A stretch of 39,806 nt of DNA, from the NCBI GenBank assembly GCA_034659915.1, contig JAYEID010000022.1:1-39806 (forward strand), written 5' to 3'. The position numbers and the translations under genes were made by a program. Positions 25,327-33,261 of the stretch are shown here, in pieces. The stretch's first letter is position 1. Each line of letters begins with the position of its first letter. The stretch is from Patescibacteria group bacterium (GTDB lineage: Bacteria; Patescibacteriota; WWE3; JAUXAW01; JAYEID01). The notes beneath the pieces were generated by a model. The model did no database searches. It was not told the DNA's origin and worked only from the letters and a program-made list of their open reading frames with translations.

Positions 25327-26628
25327 ATGATCGATAAGACAAATCTTAAAGTTGAATACGTTCCAGCAGAAGAGCTTAACCCGGCTGAGTATAACCCGCG
25401 GCAGTGGGAGGATTCAGCAGTAGCGCACCTTACTGAAAGTATTGAAAGGTTTGGGCTGGTAGATCCATTAATCGTTAACTCCGCACCAAACCGGGAAAAT
25501 GTGGTTATTGGTGGCCACTTTAGGCTTCATATAGCAAAGGAGCTGGATATAAAGGAGGTTCCCGTTGTTTATCTTAATATCCCTGATGTTGAGCGGGAAA
25601 AAGAGCTTAATCTACGTCTTAACAGGAATACCGGAGATTGGGACTTGGAACTTCTAAAGGAATTTGACATTGGCGCTCTTTTGGATGTTGGTTTTGATGA
25701 CGCTGATCTTAGTGATATTTGGGACGACGTTTTGGAAATTGAGGACGATTATTTTGATACGGAAAAAGAGTTGGAAGAGCTTGGGGAACCGGAAACTAAA
25801 CCAGGACAGCTTTTCCAGCTGGGAAAGCACAAACTGTTTTGTGGCGATGCAACTAATGCAAAGCACGTTGCGAAACTCGTTGCAGATAACCAGGTAGATA
25901 TGATTTACAACGACCCGCCATATAACATTTCTCTTGATTATAACAAAGGTATTGGCACCAGCGGTAAATACGGAGGAACCAAAACTAAGGATGATAAAAC
26001 AAGGGAGGAATATACAGAGTTCATTCGCCGGGCATTGCAGAACTCGCTTAGCGTTGCCAAAGAAGATACTCATATCTTTACCTGGTGCGATGAGAATTAC
26101 ATCGGTTTAATTCAGGAGTTATATGCCCAGCTTGGAATAAGCTTGAAAAGAGTATGCCTTTGGATCAAAAATAATCAAAATGTAACTCCGCAAATTGCCT
26201 TTAACAAGGCCTATGAACCTTGTGTTTACGGAACAATTGGTTCACCTTTTCTTTCGGAGAAAATCAGAAACCTGACTGAAGTTCTAAACAAAGAAGTAGG
26301 TTCCGGAAACAGGTTATTGGACGACATTGAGGATTATTTAAATATTTGGCTCACAAAAAGACTACCCGCGCAAGATTACGAGCATCCAACAGAAAAGCCT
26401 CCAACACTACACGAAAAGCCTCCAACACTACACGAAAAGCCTCTCAGGCGTTGTACAAAGCCGGGGGACGTTATCCTGGACCTTTTTGGCGGTTCGGGGT
26501 CAACCCTAATCGCTTGTGAACAACTTAAAAGAACAGCTTATTTGATGGAGATTGAACCAATATTTTGCGATTTGATAATTCGCAGATTTGAAAGGATTTC
26601 TAATGAAAAAGCAAGACTTATCAATTAA
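25327..26628 (+). CDS. ParB-domain DNA methyltransferase (N4/N6, beta class), phage-type
   Basis: A 433-residue modification enzyme. The N-terminal ParB/sulfiredoxin-like domain has NPAEYNPRQW, RFGLVDPLIV and IGGHFRLHIAKE (about 18-75). An N4/N6 methylase follows with DMIYNDPPYN (DPPY at 196-199) and, after a target-recognition insert, the SAM motif DLFGGSGSTLIACE (about 384-397). The order DPPY before FGGSGS is the beta class. Just before the SAM motif, the 7-residue unit PPTLHEK occurs twice (358-371), from a 21-bp tandem duplication. Such ParB-methylase fusions are typical of prophages and usually precede terminase genes, as here. Promoter and attenuator-like terminator lie upstream; the next gene overlaps its end. 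Confidence 0.9.
   Translation: MIDKTNLKVEYVPAEELNPAEYNPRQWEDSAVAHLTESIERFGLVDPLIVNSAPNRENVVIGGHFRLHIAKELDIKEVPVVYLNIPDVEREKELNLRLNRNTGDWDLELLKEFDIGALLDVGFDDADLSDIWDDVLEIEDDYFDTEKELEELGEPETKPGQLFQLGKHKLFCGDATNAKHVAKLVADNQVDMIYNDPPYNISLDYNKGIGTSGKYGGTKTKDDKTREEYTEFIRRALQNSLSVAKEDTHIFTWCDENYIGLIQELYAQLGISLKRVCLWIKNNQNVTPQIAFNKAYEPCVYGTIGSPFLSEKIRNLTEVLNKEVGSGNRLLDDIEDYLNIWLTKRLPAQDYEHPTEKPPTLHEKPPTLHEKPLRRCTKPGDVILDLFGGSGSTLIACEQLKRTAYLMEIEPIFCDLIIRRFERISNEKARLIN
26397..26438. repeat. 21-bp tandem duplication inside the methyltransferase gene
   Basis: Two identical 21-base units, 26397-26417 and 26418-26438 (GCCTCCAACACTACACGAAA then one more A), are followed by a partial third GCCTC. The frame is kept, adding one extra PPTLHEK. 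Confidence 0.85.
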
Positions 26629-27388
26629 AACCGGAGACATTTTTAAACTTGGTGAGCACCGTTTGTTATGCGGGGATGCTTTGGAAGTTGATCAAATAAA
26701 AAAGTTTCTGAAAGGAAAAAAGATTCAATTGATTCTTACCGATCCGCCCTACGGAGTTTCCTATGTAAAAAGCAAAAACGCTATTGGCCGGAAACCTTGT
26801 GTTAGCAGAAAAATTAAGAACGACGCAATAGATACACCGCAAGAATATCAAAACTTTACCAAAAAATGGCTAGAGGCCGCAGTTCCTTACCTAAAAAGAA
26901 AGAACGCTTATTACATTTTTAATTCCGACAAAATGATTTTCTCCTTGCACGACGGCCTTATTGGTGCAGGATTCAAGTTCGGACAACTTCTAATTTGGAT
27001 TAAGAGTCAGCCTGTTATTGGAAGGAAAGATTACCTTCCTCAACACGAGCTAATTGCCTACGGTTGGTACGGAGTGCACAAATTCATGAAATCTAAGGAC
27101 AAAAGTTTGCTTTTCCACCCCAAACCAGCGAAAAGCAAATTGCACCCAACTATGAAACCTGTTTCTTTGCTAAGGCGCTTGATTCTTAACAGCACAGAAA
27201 TTGGTGAGGCTGTGTATGATCCTTTTGGTGGATCAGGCTCAACTTTGATTGCTTGCGAGCATACCGAAAGAAGCTGTTTGATGGTGGAAATGGATCCTGC
27301 TTATTGCGCAACGATTATTAAGCGTTGGGAAAAGTTAACCGGAGCGAAAGCAGAGAAACTAAAGGAGGTAACCAATGATAAAAGATAA
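26603..27388 (+). CDS. Second N4/N6 DNA methyltransferase, beta class
   Basis: A 261-residue methylase without ParB domain. LILTDPPYGVSY places DPPY at 47-50, and DPFGGSGSTLIACEHTERSCLMVEMDPAYC gives the SAM motif and the following strand near the C-terminus. The opening KTGDIFKLGEHRLLCGDA repeats the wording of the upstream protein's linker (PGQLFQLGKHKLFCGDA), so the two methylases are related. I chose ATG 26603 with GAAAGGA about 8 bases upstream over an in-frame TTG at 26588. The gene overlaps the upstream stop by 26 bases and the small terminase start by 14, which suggests coupled translation. Its likely role is protecting packaged or element DNA by modification. Confidence 0.88.
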   Translation: MKKQDLSIKTGDIFKLGEHRLLCGDALEVDQIKKFLKGKKIQLILTDPPYGVSYVKSKNAIGRKPCVSRKIKNDAIDTPQEYQNFTKKWLEAAVPYLKRKNAYYIFNSDKMIFSLHDGLIGAGFKFGQLLIWIKSQPVIGRKDYLPQHELIAYGWYGVHKFMKSKDKSLLFHPKPAKSKLHPTMKPVSLLRRLILNSTEIGEAVYDPFGGSGSTLIACEHTERSCLMVEMDPAYCATIIKRWEKLTGAKAEKLKEVTNDKR

Positions 27389-27812
27389 AGAACTAACAAC
27401 TGTAGAAGCGAGAATTATCAAAAATAAGAAATTGCTTCTAGAGCAACTCAAAAAAACTCCCATAATCCAAGTGGCTACGGAGAAGGTGGGCATTAGCCGG
27501 GCAACTTATTACCGTTGGCGTAAAGAGGACAAGAACTTTGCTGAAGAAGCGGAAGAAGCAAAACGGGAAGGTATTCAGTTGGTAAACGACATGGCGGAGT
27601 CGCAACTTTTGGCTGCAATTCGAGATAGAAATATGACCGCCATAATTTACTGGCTTAAGCATCACCACGTAGATTATTCCACGCGTATTGAAATAGCTGG
27701 AAAAATAAGACACGAACACTACGAATTAACAGCTGAGCAAAAAGACTTAATGAAAAAAGCAATTAGATTAGCATTGCCAGAAGCAGAGGAGGATAACACG
27801 CATGAAAAGTAA
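27375..27812 (+). CDS. Phage terminase small subunit-like protein
   Basis: A 145-residue protein. An N-terminal HTH (IIQVATEKVGISRATYYRWRKED, about 33-55) recognises DNA, followed by a helical middle (AESQLLAAIRDRNMTAIIYWLKHHH) and a charged C-terminus, the usual layout of small terminase subunits of the type found with this kind of TerL. A near-perfect ribosome site (AAAGGAGGT) lies 6 bases before the ATG. It overlaps the methyltransferase end by 14 bases and the large terminase start by 11. The assignment rests on fold wording and position; sequence conservation of TerS proteins is low. Confidence 0.75.
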   Translation: MIKDKELTTVEARIIKNKKLLLEQLKKTPIIQVATEKVGISRATYYRWRKEDKNFAEEAEEAKREGIQLVNDMAESQLLAAIRDRNMTAIIYWLKHHHVDYSTRIEIAGKIRHEHYELTAEQKDLMKKAIRLALPEAEEDNTHEK

Positions 27813-29346
27813 TCCATTAAAAATTACAGAAAAAGAGTTTAAAGAACTAGAAGAGCTAATAGAAAAGGACGCGCAGTTTAGAAAGCAACTAGCTAAGGAA
27901 AGCCATTTTTGGTTTTTCTACACCTACTTTTCTCACTACATTACGTATAAACCTGCGCATTTCCACAAAGAAATGTTTGCACTGACTGAAGATGACGATG
28001 TGCGTTTAGCTGTGATTGTTGCTTTCAGAGGCTCTGGTAAATCAACTATTATGTCCCTCAGTTACCCAATTTGGGCAATATTGGGCAAACAACAGCGTAA
28101 GTATCCGCTCTTGGTTGCACAAACACAGCCGCAAGCTCGACAGCTATTAGGTAATATAAAATCAGAATTTGAAAACAATAAGCTCTTGATTAGCGATTTT
28201 GGACCTTTTGAAGAATTTGCGGACGAATGGCGTTCGGAAACACTAGTGTTACCAAAATACGGAGCTAGAATTTCAGCCATTTCTAGTGGCGAAAATGTGC
28301 GCGGGATTCGGCATAAACAAACTAGACCTGACCTTATTGTTTGTGATGATGTTGAAGACTCTAATTCTGTTAGATTTAGAGAAAATAGAGACAGAACTTA
28401 TAACTGGTTTGTTGGTGACATCATTCCTGCTGGCGACTTAAAAACAAAAATCGTAGTTGTTGGAAATTTACTGCATGAGGATGCGCTAATAAATAGACTT
28501 CAAAGCGATATTGTTAATAACGAGAGGACTGGAGAATTCAAAGCATATCCGCTAGTGGACGCTGGGGGAAAAACTCTTTGGCCGGATAAATTCCAAAACA
28601 AAGATGCAATTGAAAAAGAAAAAGCAGTGGTTGGAGAATCTGCATTGTGGGAAAGAGAATATTTACTGAGAATTGTTCCTACCGCAGATGTGTTAGTGCG
28701 AAGAGACTGGATACGGAAATACAACTCTTTACCAAATAAAAGCGAAGAATTACCTCATTTAGCAATTGCAGCTGTTGATTTGGCTATATCACAAAAAGAC
28801 TCAGCGGATTTTACCGCTATGGTTTCTGCTTATATTTACGGATTTGGTGAGGACATGCGTGTTTACTTATTACCTCATATGGTTAACAAACGGTTACAGT
28901 TTCCGGATACTTGTAAAGAGGTTCAGAACTTGGCAAAGCAGATCCAAATTGGCAGCAGACGGCCATTGATTTTGGTTGAACATGCCGGTTACCAGGAAGC
29001 TTTAACGCATCAGTTAAAATTAAAGGGCTTGCGCGTAGAGGGAAGAAAAGTGGCCGGAAGAGATAAACGAGAACGCTTGTCGCTTGTCACGGACTACATC
29101 CAGTCTGGAAAAGTGCTGTTCCCTAAACGAGGTGCTGATTTGTTGATCCAGCAATTAACTGGTTTTGGGATTGAGCGTCATGATGATCTTGCAGATGCAT
29201 TTTCTATCTTGATGAACAAAATAATTGAATCGGATAGTAATAGCAGTGGGGGCCTAATTATTGGATTACGTAATCCGATTTTTAATCCGAGAGAACTAGG
29301 AGAGGGTCCGGTCGGATTTGGGAATATTAGGGACAAAGTATTCTAA
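27802..29346 (+). CDS. Phage terminase large subunit
   Basis: The packaging motor, 514 residues. Walker A is FRGSGKST (75-82) and Walker B VCDDVE (180-185), with a coupling-like segment VVVGNLLHEDAL. The C-terminal RNase-H-like nuclease keeps AAVDLAIS (D326) and an acidic HDDLADAF near the end. The length is normal and the frame is intact. Ribosome site GGAGG precedes the ATG at 27802. No portal, protease, capsid or tail gene follows; instead a recombinase gene starts 62 bases downstream. So the terminase belongs to a reduced prophage or a satellite-like element that would need structural proteins from elsewhere (inference). Confidence 0.93.
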   Translation: MKSNPLKITEKEFKELEELIEKDAQFRKQLAKESHFWFFYTYFSHYITYKPAHFHKEMFALTEDDDVRLAVIVAFRGSGKSTIMSLSYPIWAILGKQQRKYPLLVAQTQPQARQLLGNIKSEFENNKLLISDFGPFEEFADEWRSETLVLPKYGARISAISSGENVRGIRHKQTRPDLIVCDDVEDSNSVRFRENRDRTYNWFVGDIIPAGDLKTKIVVVGNLLHEDALINRLQSDIVNNERTGEFKAYPLVDAGGKTLWPDKFQNKDAIEKEKAVVGESALWEREYLLRIVPTADVLVRRDWIRKYNSLPNKSEELPHLAIAAVDLAISQKDSADFTAMVSAYIYGFGEDMRVYLLPHMVNKRLQFPDTCKEVQNLAKQIQIGSRRPLILVEHAGYQEALTHQLKLKGLRVEGRKVAGRDKRERLSLVTDYIQSGKVLFPKRGADLLIQQLTGFGIERHDDLADAFSILMNKIIESDSNSSGGLIIGLRNPIFNPRELGEGPVGFGNIRDKVF

Positions 29347-29408
29347 TTTCTCCCAGACTACATAAAGCTCTGGATATTTAGAACCTTAGCGGTATCATTA
29401 CCCCTGCA

Positions 29409-30671
29409 ATGGAAACTGGCGAGCAAAAAGAAGTTGAATATTGCCTCTACGCAAGGAAATCAAGCGAATCCGACGAGCGGCAGGCAATGTCAATAGATTC
29501 TCAAATTAAAGAAATGGGAGAGCTGGCAGAAAAGAATAGCTTGAACGTGAAAGAGATTAGAAGGGAAAGCCACTCGGCAAAAGTTTCCGGGCAGAGGCCT
29601 GTTTTTAACGGGATTCTCGAAGATTTAACAAACAAAACCTTTAATGGTATATTAACTTGGTCACCGGACAGATTGAGCCGAAATGCGGGGGATTTGGGAA
29701 GGTTAGTTGACTTAATGGACGGTGGGGCACTTAGACAGATACGAACATTTTCACAAAGCTTTGGCAACAATCCCAACGAAAAGTTCTTGTTGATGATCCT
29801 CTGTAGTCAAGCAAAGCTGGAAAATGATAATCGTGCCTTGAGCATTAAGAGAGGAATCCGAGCAAAGTGTGAAATGGGTTGGCGGCCGGGCGTAGCACCA
29901 CTCGGCTACTACAACCGATCTTTTGGTGGAGTGAAAGATATTGTTGTGGACCCCGAACGTGCGCCAATTATCAAAGAAATGTTTAAGCGGGTAGCGAAAT
30001 ACGAGCACAGCGGAAGAACTATAAAGAGGTGGCTCGACAAAATTGGATTTACATCTCGCAATGGAAATGAAATCGCGCTTAGCTATGTATATACAATGCT
30101 TAAAAACCCCTTTTACTACGGGGAATTCGAATACGGTGGTAATTGGTATGAAGGAGCACATGAACCTTTAGTTTCAGAAGAGCTATTCGATCAGGTGCAG
30201 GACCAACTGAAAACACCTCGAAAGACAAAATGGGGAAGTAAGAAATTTGCGTTCAAAGGTTTGTTTACTTGTGCTGGGTGTGACGGGGGTGTTATTGGGG
30301 AGGAACAATTTAAGGAGCTTAAGGATGGAACGCTGAACAGACACGTTTATTACCATTGCAGTCGGTCGCGGGATTACGATTGTAAAGAACCCTACATTAA
30401 CGAGAAAGATTTAATAAAAGAACTAATCGACCTTGTTGAATCTTTAGGAAAAGAAAATTTGGAACCAAAAGAAGCTTTACGTGCCAAGTTTTTAGAATAC
30501 AAAAAGATTGCCAACGGGGTTCTAGACAAAGAAGATGCAAATTGCGATATAAGCTTCGCTGATTTTGCAAAATATGTGCTTACCAAAGGCACTCTCCAGG
30601 AAAAACGGAAGCTAGTTAAAGGCCTCAACCTCAATTTAGTCCTCCAGAACCGAAAAATCAAAATTAAATAA
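29409..30671 (+). CDS. Serine recombinase (resolvase/invertase family, site-specific integrase type)
   Basis: A 420-residue recombinase. The catalytic domain begins YCLYARKSSESDERQAMSID with nucleophile S18 (S19 is the alternative). The typical WSPDRLSRNAGD and KLENDNRALSIKRGIRAK helix follow, then the Recombinase domain (WRPGVAPLGYYN, IIKEMFKRVAKYEHSGRTIKRWLDKIGF, YVYTMLKNPFYYGEFEYGG). A zinc-ribbon (FTCAGCDGG with later HC and DC residues) comes next. The C-terminus is short with no long coiled coil. It is the last gene of the phage-like cassette and lies 90 bases from the tRNA-Gln gene, whose duplicated half nearby may mark an integration site. Confidence 0.92.
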   Translation: METGEQKEVEYCLYARKSSESDERQAMSIDSQIKEMGELAEKNSLNVKEIRRESHSAKVSGQRPVFNGILEDLTNKTFNGILTWSPDRLSRNAGDLGRLVDLMDGGALRQIRTFSQSFGNNPNEKFLLMILCSQAKLENDNRALSIKRGIRAKCEMGWRPGVAPLGYYNRSFGGVKDIVVDPERAPIIKEMFKRVAKYEHSGRTIKRWLDKIGFTSRNGNEIALSYVYTMLKNPFYYGEFEYGGNWYEGAHEPLVSEELFDQVQDQLKTPRKTKWGSKKFAFKGLFTCAGCDGGVIGEEQFKELKDGTLNRHVYYHCSRSRDYDCKEPYINEKDLIKELIDLVESLGKENLEPKEALRAKFLEYKKIANGVLDKEDANCDISFADFAKYVLTKGTLQEKRKLVKGLNLNLVLQNRKIKIK

Positions 30672-30715
30672 GAAGTTAATAAGATAACAAAGGGGTTTCT
30701 TTGGTTCGGGGTGCT

Positions 30716-30753
30716 CAATCCTCATGGGGAGGATTGGTCTTTCGGCGCGAAAG
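30716..30753. other. Two hairpins between recombinase and tRNA-Gln
   Basis: CAATCCTC (30716-30723) pairs with GAGGATTG (30729-30736), and CTTTCG (30739-30744) with CGAAAG (30748-30753) around a 3-base loop. They lie just 3' of the tRNA on the minus strand and just after the recombinase on the plus strand. Without a T-tract, termination is uncertain; they may help tRNA 3' processing or belong to an attachment site. Confidence 0.4.
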
Positions 30754-30760
30754 CACAGGA

Positions 30761-30834
30761 TGGTTGCGGGGCGTGGATTTGAACCACGATCGACGGCTTC
30801 AGAGGCCGCTGTCCTACCGTTAGACGACCCCGCA
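30761..30834 (-). tRNA. tRNA-Gln (anticodon CTG), CCA encoded
   Basis: Folding by eye gives a complete cloverleaf on the minus strand: acceptor TGCGGGG/CCCCGCA (7 pairs, with the U1-A72 pair typical of tRNA-Gln), D-arm GTCT...GGAC, anticodon stem GCGGC/GCCGT around the loop CTCTGAA (anticodon CTG), a 4-base variable loop, T-arm CGTGG TTCAAAT CCACG, discriminator A and an encoded CCA (30761-30763). It reads CAG codons. Its first base directly follows the stop codon of the GIY-YIG gene. Confidence 0.93.
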
Positions 30835-31089
30835 TTATGATTTCAAGGTCTCTCTTAAAATTAATCTCAAACCCTTTCTCCCTTTAGTTGTTTTTAGATA
30901 TTGCTCTCGTCTTCTAGCATCTTTTTCCGATACAAACATCTCAGCGTATATTAATTTTAATTTTTCAAGATTATATCTTTTTGTGGTATGAACTTTTCCC
31001 CGTTTGTGATCTTTAAGACGTTGTTCCAAATCTGCAGTAAAACCAATATAAAACTTTTGCTTGTCGTAAAGAACATAAACGTAGAACAT
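30835..31089 (-). CDS. Single-domain GIY-YIG nuclease
   Basis: An 84-residue GIY-YIG domain: MFYVYVLYDKQKFYIGFTAD holds the (Y)VY...YIG core, followed by the arginine helix DLEQRLKDHKRG, then KLIYAEMF with the metal-binding Glu region, DARRREQYLKTTKGRKGLR and a short tail. This stand-alone UPF0213/YhbQ-like form is very common in Patescibacteria genomes; its cellular task is not settled. The TAA stop (30835-30837) touches the first base of tRNA-Gln at 30834, and two perfect hairpins plus a duplicated tRNA half lie upstream. This raises the possibility that the gene is a mobile, homing-type unit in the tRNA locus. Confidence 0.9.
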   Translation of the reverse strand: MFYVYVLYDKQKFYIGFTADLEQRLKDHKRGKVHTTKRYNLEKLKLIYAEMFVSEKDARRREQYLKTTKGRKGLRLILRETLKS

Positions 31090-31108
31090 AACTTGGTTAA
31101 GAGAGCTT

Positions 31109-31143
31109 CAGTCCAGAACCAGAATAAATTCGGTTCTGGACTG
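31109..31143. repeat. Perfect hairpin A (12-bp stem) upstream of the GIY-YIG gene
   Basis: CAGTCCAGAACC (31109-31120) is the exact inverse of GGTTCTGGACTG (31132-31143). Inside, GAAT and ATTC pair around AA, leaving one bulged A. It shares its last three bases (CTG) with hairpin B. Confidence 0.8.
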
Positions 31144-31176
31144 CCCAGTACCGATCTTTGATCTGGTACTGGGCAG
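31141..31176. repeat. Perfect hairpin B (12-bp stem) next to the tRNA half
   Basis: CTGCCCAGTACC (31141-31152) is the exact inverse of GGTACTGGGCAG (31165-31176), with inner GATC/GATC around TTT and one bulged T. Its layout (12-bp stem, single-base bulge, 4-bp inner stem) copies hairpin A. Its right end overlaps the CTG anticodon of the tRNA half. Confidence 0.8.
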
Positions 31177-31208
31177 AGGCCGCTGTCCTACCATTAGACG
31201 ACCCAGCA
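31174..31208 (-). pseudogene. Duplicated 5' half of tRNA-Gln (CTG)
   Basis: On the minus strand these 35 bases match tRNA-Gln positions 1-36 at 33 of 35 positions: TGCTGGGTC instead of TGCGGGGTC, and TAATGG instead of TAACGG. The match stops exactly after the anticodon CTG. The next four tRNA bases AAGC reappear at 31108-31105 after the two hairpins (65 bases removed). There is no 3' half, so it is not a working tRNA gene. Confidence 0.85.
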
Positions 31209-31319
31209 ACGTATAATAATTATAACGTATTTAGGCGCTTTTGTGGAGTTTTTTGTTTTTCAAAACATAACTTTTCTTGACTTCTTTTCTTTTCTGTGCA
31301 ACTATTTTTACAGTTATCT

Positions 31320-32294
31320 ATGAATTTAAAACAGGCTTTTCTTCTGGGTCTAACATTTGGAATCTTTCCTTTTTTGATTTTTGGTGCGGGCAGAGTTAAT
31401 GCTGCTTTGGTTATTGATAATTTTGGCAATCTTATTTATCAGGTGGAAGGAGATGTATTGGCACAGCCTTTTGAGACACCTCCTGGATTAGATAGGGCAG
31501 ATTCTGCAGAGGAAGATCTAGAGGAGGATGAGGATGGAGAAACCTCGGATTCCGCCGAGTCTGCACCGGGTCAGCAAAAGAGTACGCCTAGAGAGCGAAT
31601 AATTTTGCGGGAAGCACCTCCGGGTTTGGGAAGTGAATCTACTTCTTCGGCTAGGTCTAATATTATCAAGCTTCAACATGCTAAGGATAATCGTCTTAAA
31701 GTTCAGGAAATAGGTGGATCAGAAGAAAGTACTTCTAGTGCGGAATTAGAAGTGGAAGATCACTGGTTGCGGGGTAGGACTACGATAAGGTCAGATGGGG
31801 TTTCATATGAGATTATTCGCAATAGGACTGCTGCAAAAACTCACTTTCCACTTTCTGTTAATCTGAATTCAAATGAATTAATTGTAACTACGCCCTCCGG
31901 TGAAAAAGTAGTTACTGTTCTTCCTGATGAAGCTGTTGAAAACATGTTAGCAGCTAATGTTTTGGATCAGATTGGTGGTAAAGGTGCTTTAAATTGGTTA
32001 GAAACTACGCTAGAGTCAACTCCGACAGCAGAAGAGTCTACACCAGCTAGTTCTCTTGAAGCTACTGAGCCTGGTGTTTTAACAGAAGGAGCAGGAGAAA
32101 GTGAGATTGAGCTGACCCAAACAAGCGAGGGTGTGTTAGCTTACGAAATACCAGGAATAAAGCAAAAGAAACTATTTGGTCTTTTTGATGTTACCTTAGA
32201 TCGGGTTGTAGTTGTTTCTGCTGAAACTGGGGAACTGTTAGGAGTTAGGGAAAGCCTTATTCAGCGTTTGGTCAGTATCCTCTCCGTTGGCTAA
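31320..32294 (+). CDS. Secreted or membrane-associated protein, unknown
   Basis: A 324-residue protein from ATG 31320; an ATG 24 bases upstream (31296) is less likely because it precedes the signal peptide by eight non-signal residues. MNLKQAFLLGLTFGIFPFLIFGAGRVNAALV is a signal peptide with a probable cleavage after VNA. An acidic, Ser/Glu-rich low-complexity stretch (about 50-85) follows. A beta-rich part comes next (YEIIRNRTAAKTHFPLSVNLNSNELIVTTPSGEKVVTVLPDEAV), then a Thr/Glu/Ser linker and a second globular piece (GIKQKKLFGLFDVTLDRVVVVSAETGELLGV). It ends 10 bases from the stop of trxB on the other strand. The family is not recognised. An envelope role is likely. Confidence 0.65.
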   Translation: MNLKQAFLLGLTFGIFPFLIFGAGRVNAALVIDNFGNLIYQVEGDVLAQPFETPPGLDRADSAEEDLEEDEDGETSDSAESAPGQQKSTPRERIILREAPPGLGSESTSSARSNIIKLQHAKDNRLKVQEIGGSEESTSSAELEVEDHWLRGRTTIRSDGVSYEIIRNRTAAKTHFPLSVNLNSNELIVTTPSGEKVVTVLPDEAVENMLAANVLDQIGGKGALNWLETTLESTPTAEESTPASSLEATEPGVLTEGAGESEIELTQTSEGVLAYEIPGIKQKKLFGLFDVTLDRVVVVSAETGELLGVRESLIQRLVSILSVG

Positions 32295-32304
32295 TAATCT
32301 TCTC

Positions 32305-33261
32305 TTATTTAGATCTATCTTTTGAGGTTTTTAAATATTTGTAAATACTGTTTGCAGCAACAGCACCCTCTCCGCATGCTGTAATTGCTTGCCTAAATTT
32401 ATTTGAGCCTGTGGTTATATCTCCAGCAGCGTAGATTCCGTTAATGTTTGTTGATTGGTTTGAGTTTATTTTAATATAATCGCTACTATCCTTGGCTAAG
32501 TTTAAACTTTGGTCCAAAGTGGTTTCTGGTTCAGATCCAATTTCAATAAACAATCCCGCTACTTCTAAGTTATTTTTTTCTTGGTAAGGCTTATCAAGGT
32601 TTATTTTTTCTAATCTGTTTTTTCCTTGTAGCCCTGTTACATTAGTATTATAGATTACCTCTATTTTTGGATTATTTTTTACCTGTTCAACCCACGCTGT
32701 TGTACCTCGTAGCTGGTCTCTGCGATATATTTGGAAAACCTTTTTTGCTACGTCAGCTAGTACTAAAGAAGCGGTATGTGCTGCGTCCGATCCTCCTACT
32801 ACTGCAACTCTTTTATTTCTGAAAAACATTGCATCACAAGTTGCGCAGTAGGAAACACCCTTTCCCAGAAAGTCTTCTTCTCTGGGTAAGCCAAGTTTTC
32901 TTCTTTTAGTCCCAGTAGCAATAAGGACAGTTTTTGTTTGGTAATCCGTTCCCTGCGATGTTTTTATTTTGAAAAATGAATTGTTTTTTTCTATTTTTTC
33001 TACTCTGTCTTGAATTACAGTACCACCTTCTTCTTCTAGATGCTCTTTCATTTGTTTAGCTAATTCGCTACCCCCGATTTCTCTTCTTGTTGGAAAATTA
33101 CATATTTTGTGTGCATCTGTAATTAAGCCACCAAGGCTTTTACCAATAACGAGATTTTTGATCCGGTAACGCGTGGCATAAATTCCAGCTGTGTATCCCG
33201 CAGGACCAGCGCCAATAATAATTAGGTCATAGAGGTTTTCTTGAGGTGTAGCGTTATTCAT
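32305..33261 (-). CDS. trxB: Thioredoxin reductase (TrxB)
   Basis: A flavoenzyme passing electrons from NAD(P)H to thioredoxin. It has 318 residues from ATG 33261; an upstream in-frame ATG (33309) would add 16 residues without conserved content. FAD site LIIIGAGPAG is at 13-22, redox pair C139-A-T-C142 in SYCATCD, NAD(P)-binding VVGGSDAAHTASL at about 154-166, and the C-terminal FAD motif GIYAAGDIT. Length and order are those of low-molecular-weight bacterial TrxB. The NADPH-phosphate motif reads YRRDQLR with Tyr instead of the usual first His, a minor variation that may relax cofactor choice. No thioredoxin gene is nearby in the window. Confidence 0.94.
   Translation of the reverse strand: MNNATPQENLYDLIIIGAGPAGYTAGIYATRYRIKNLVIGKSLGGLITDAHKICNFPTRREIGGSELAKQMKEHLEEEGGTVIQDRVEKIEKNNSFFKIKTSQGTDYQTKTVLIATGTKRRKLGLPREEDFLGKGVSYCATCDAMFFRNKRVAVVGGSDAAHTASLVLADVAKKVFQIYRRDQLRGTTAWVEQVKNNPKIEVIYNTNVTGLQGKNRLEKINLDKPYQEKNNLEVAGLFIEIGSEPETTLDQSLNLAKDSSDYIKINSNQSTNINGIYAAGDITTGSNKFRQAITACGEGAVAANSIYKYLKTSKDRSK

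Noticed and set aside
30761-31208. A tRNA-Gln interrupted by a GIY-YIG-bearing group I intron
   Set aside because: The 3' part after the GIY-YIG gene is a full tRNA with its own 5' half, not just a 3' exon, and no group I core pairing was recognised.
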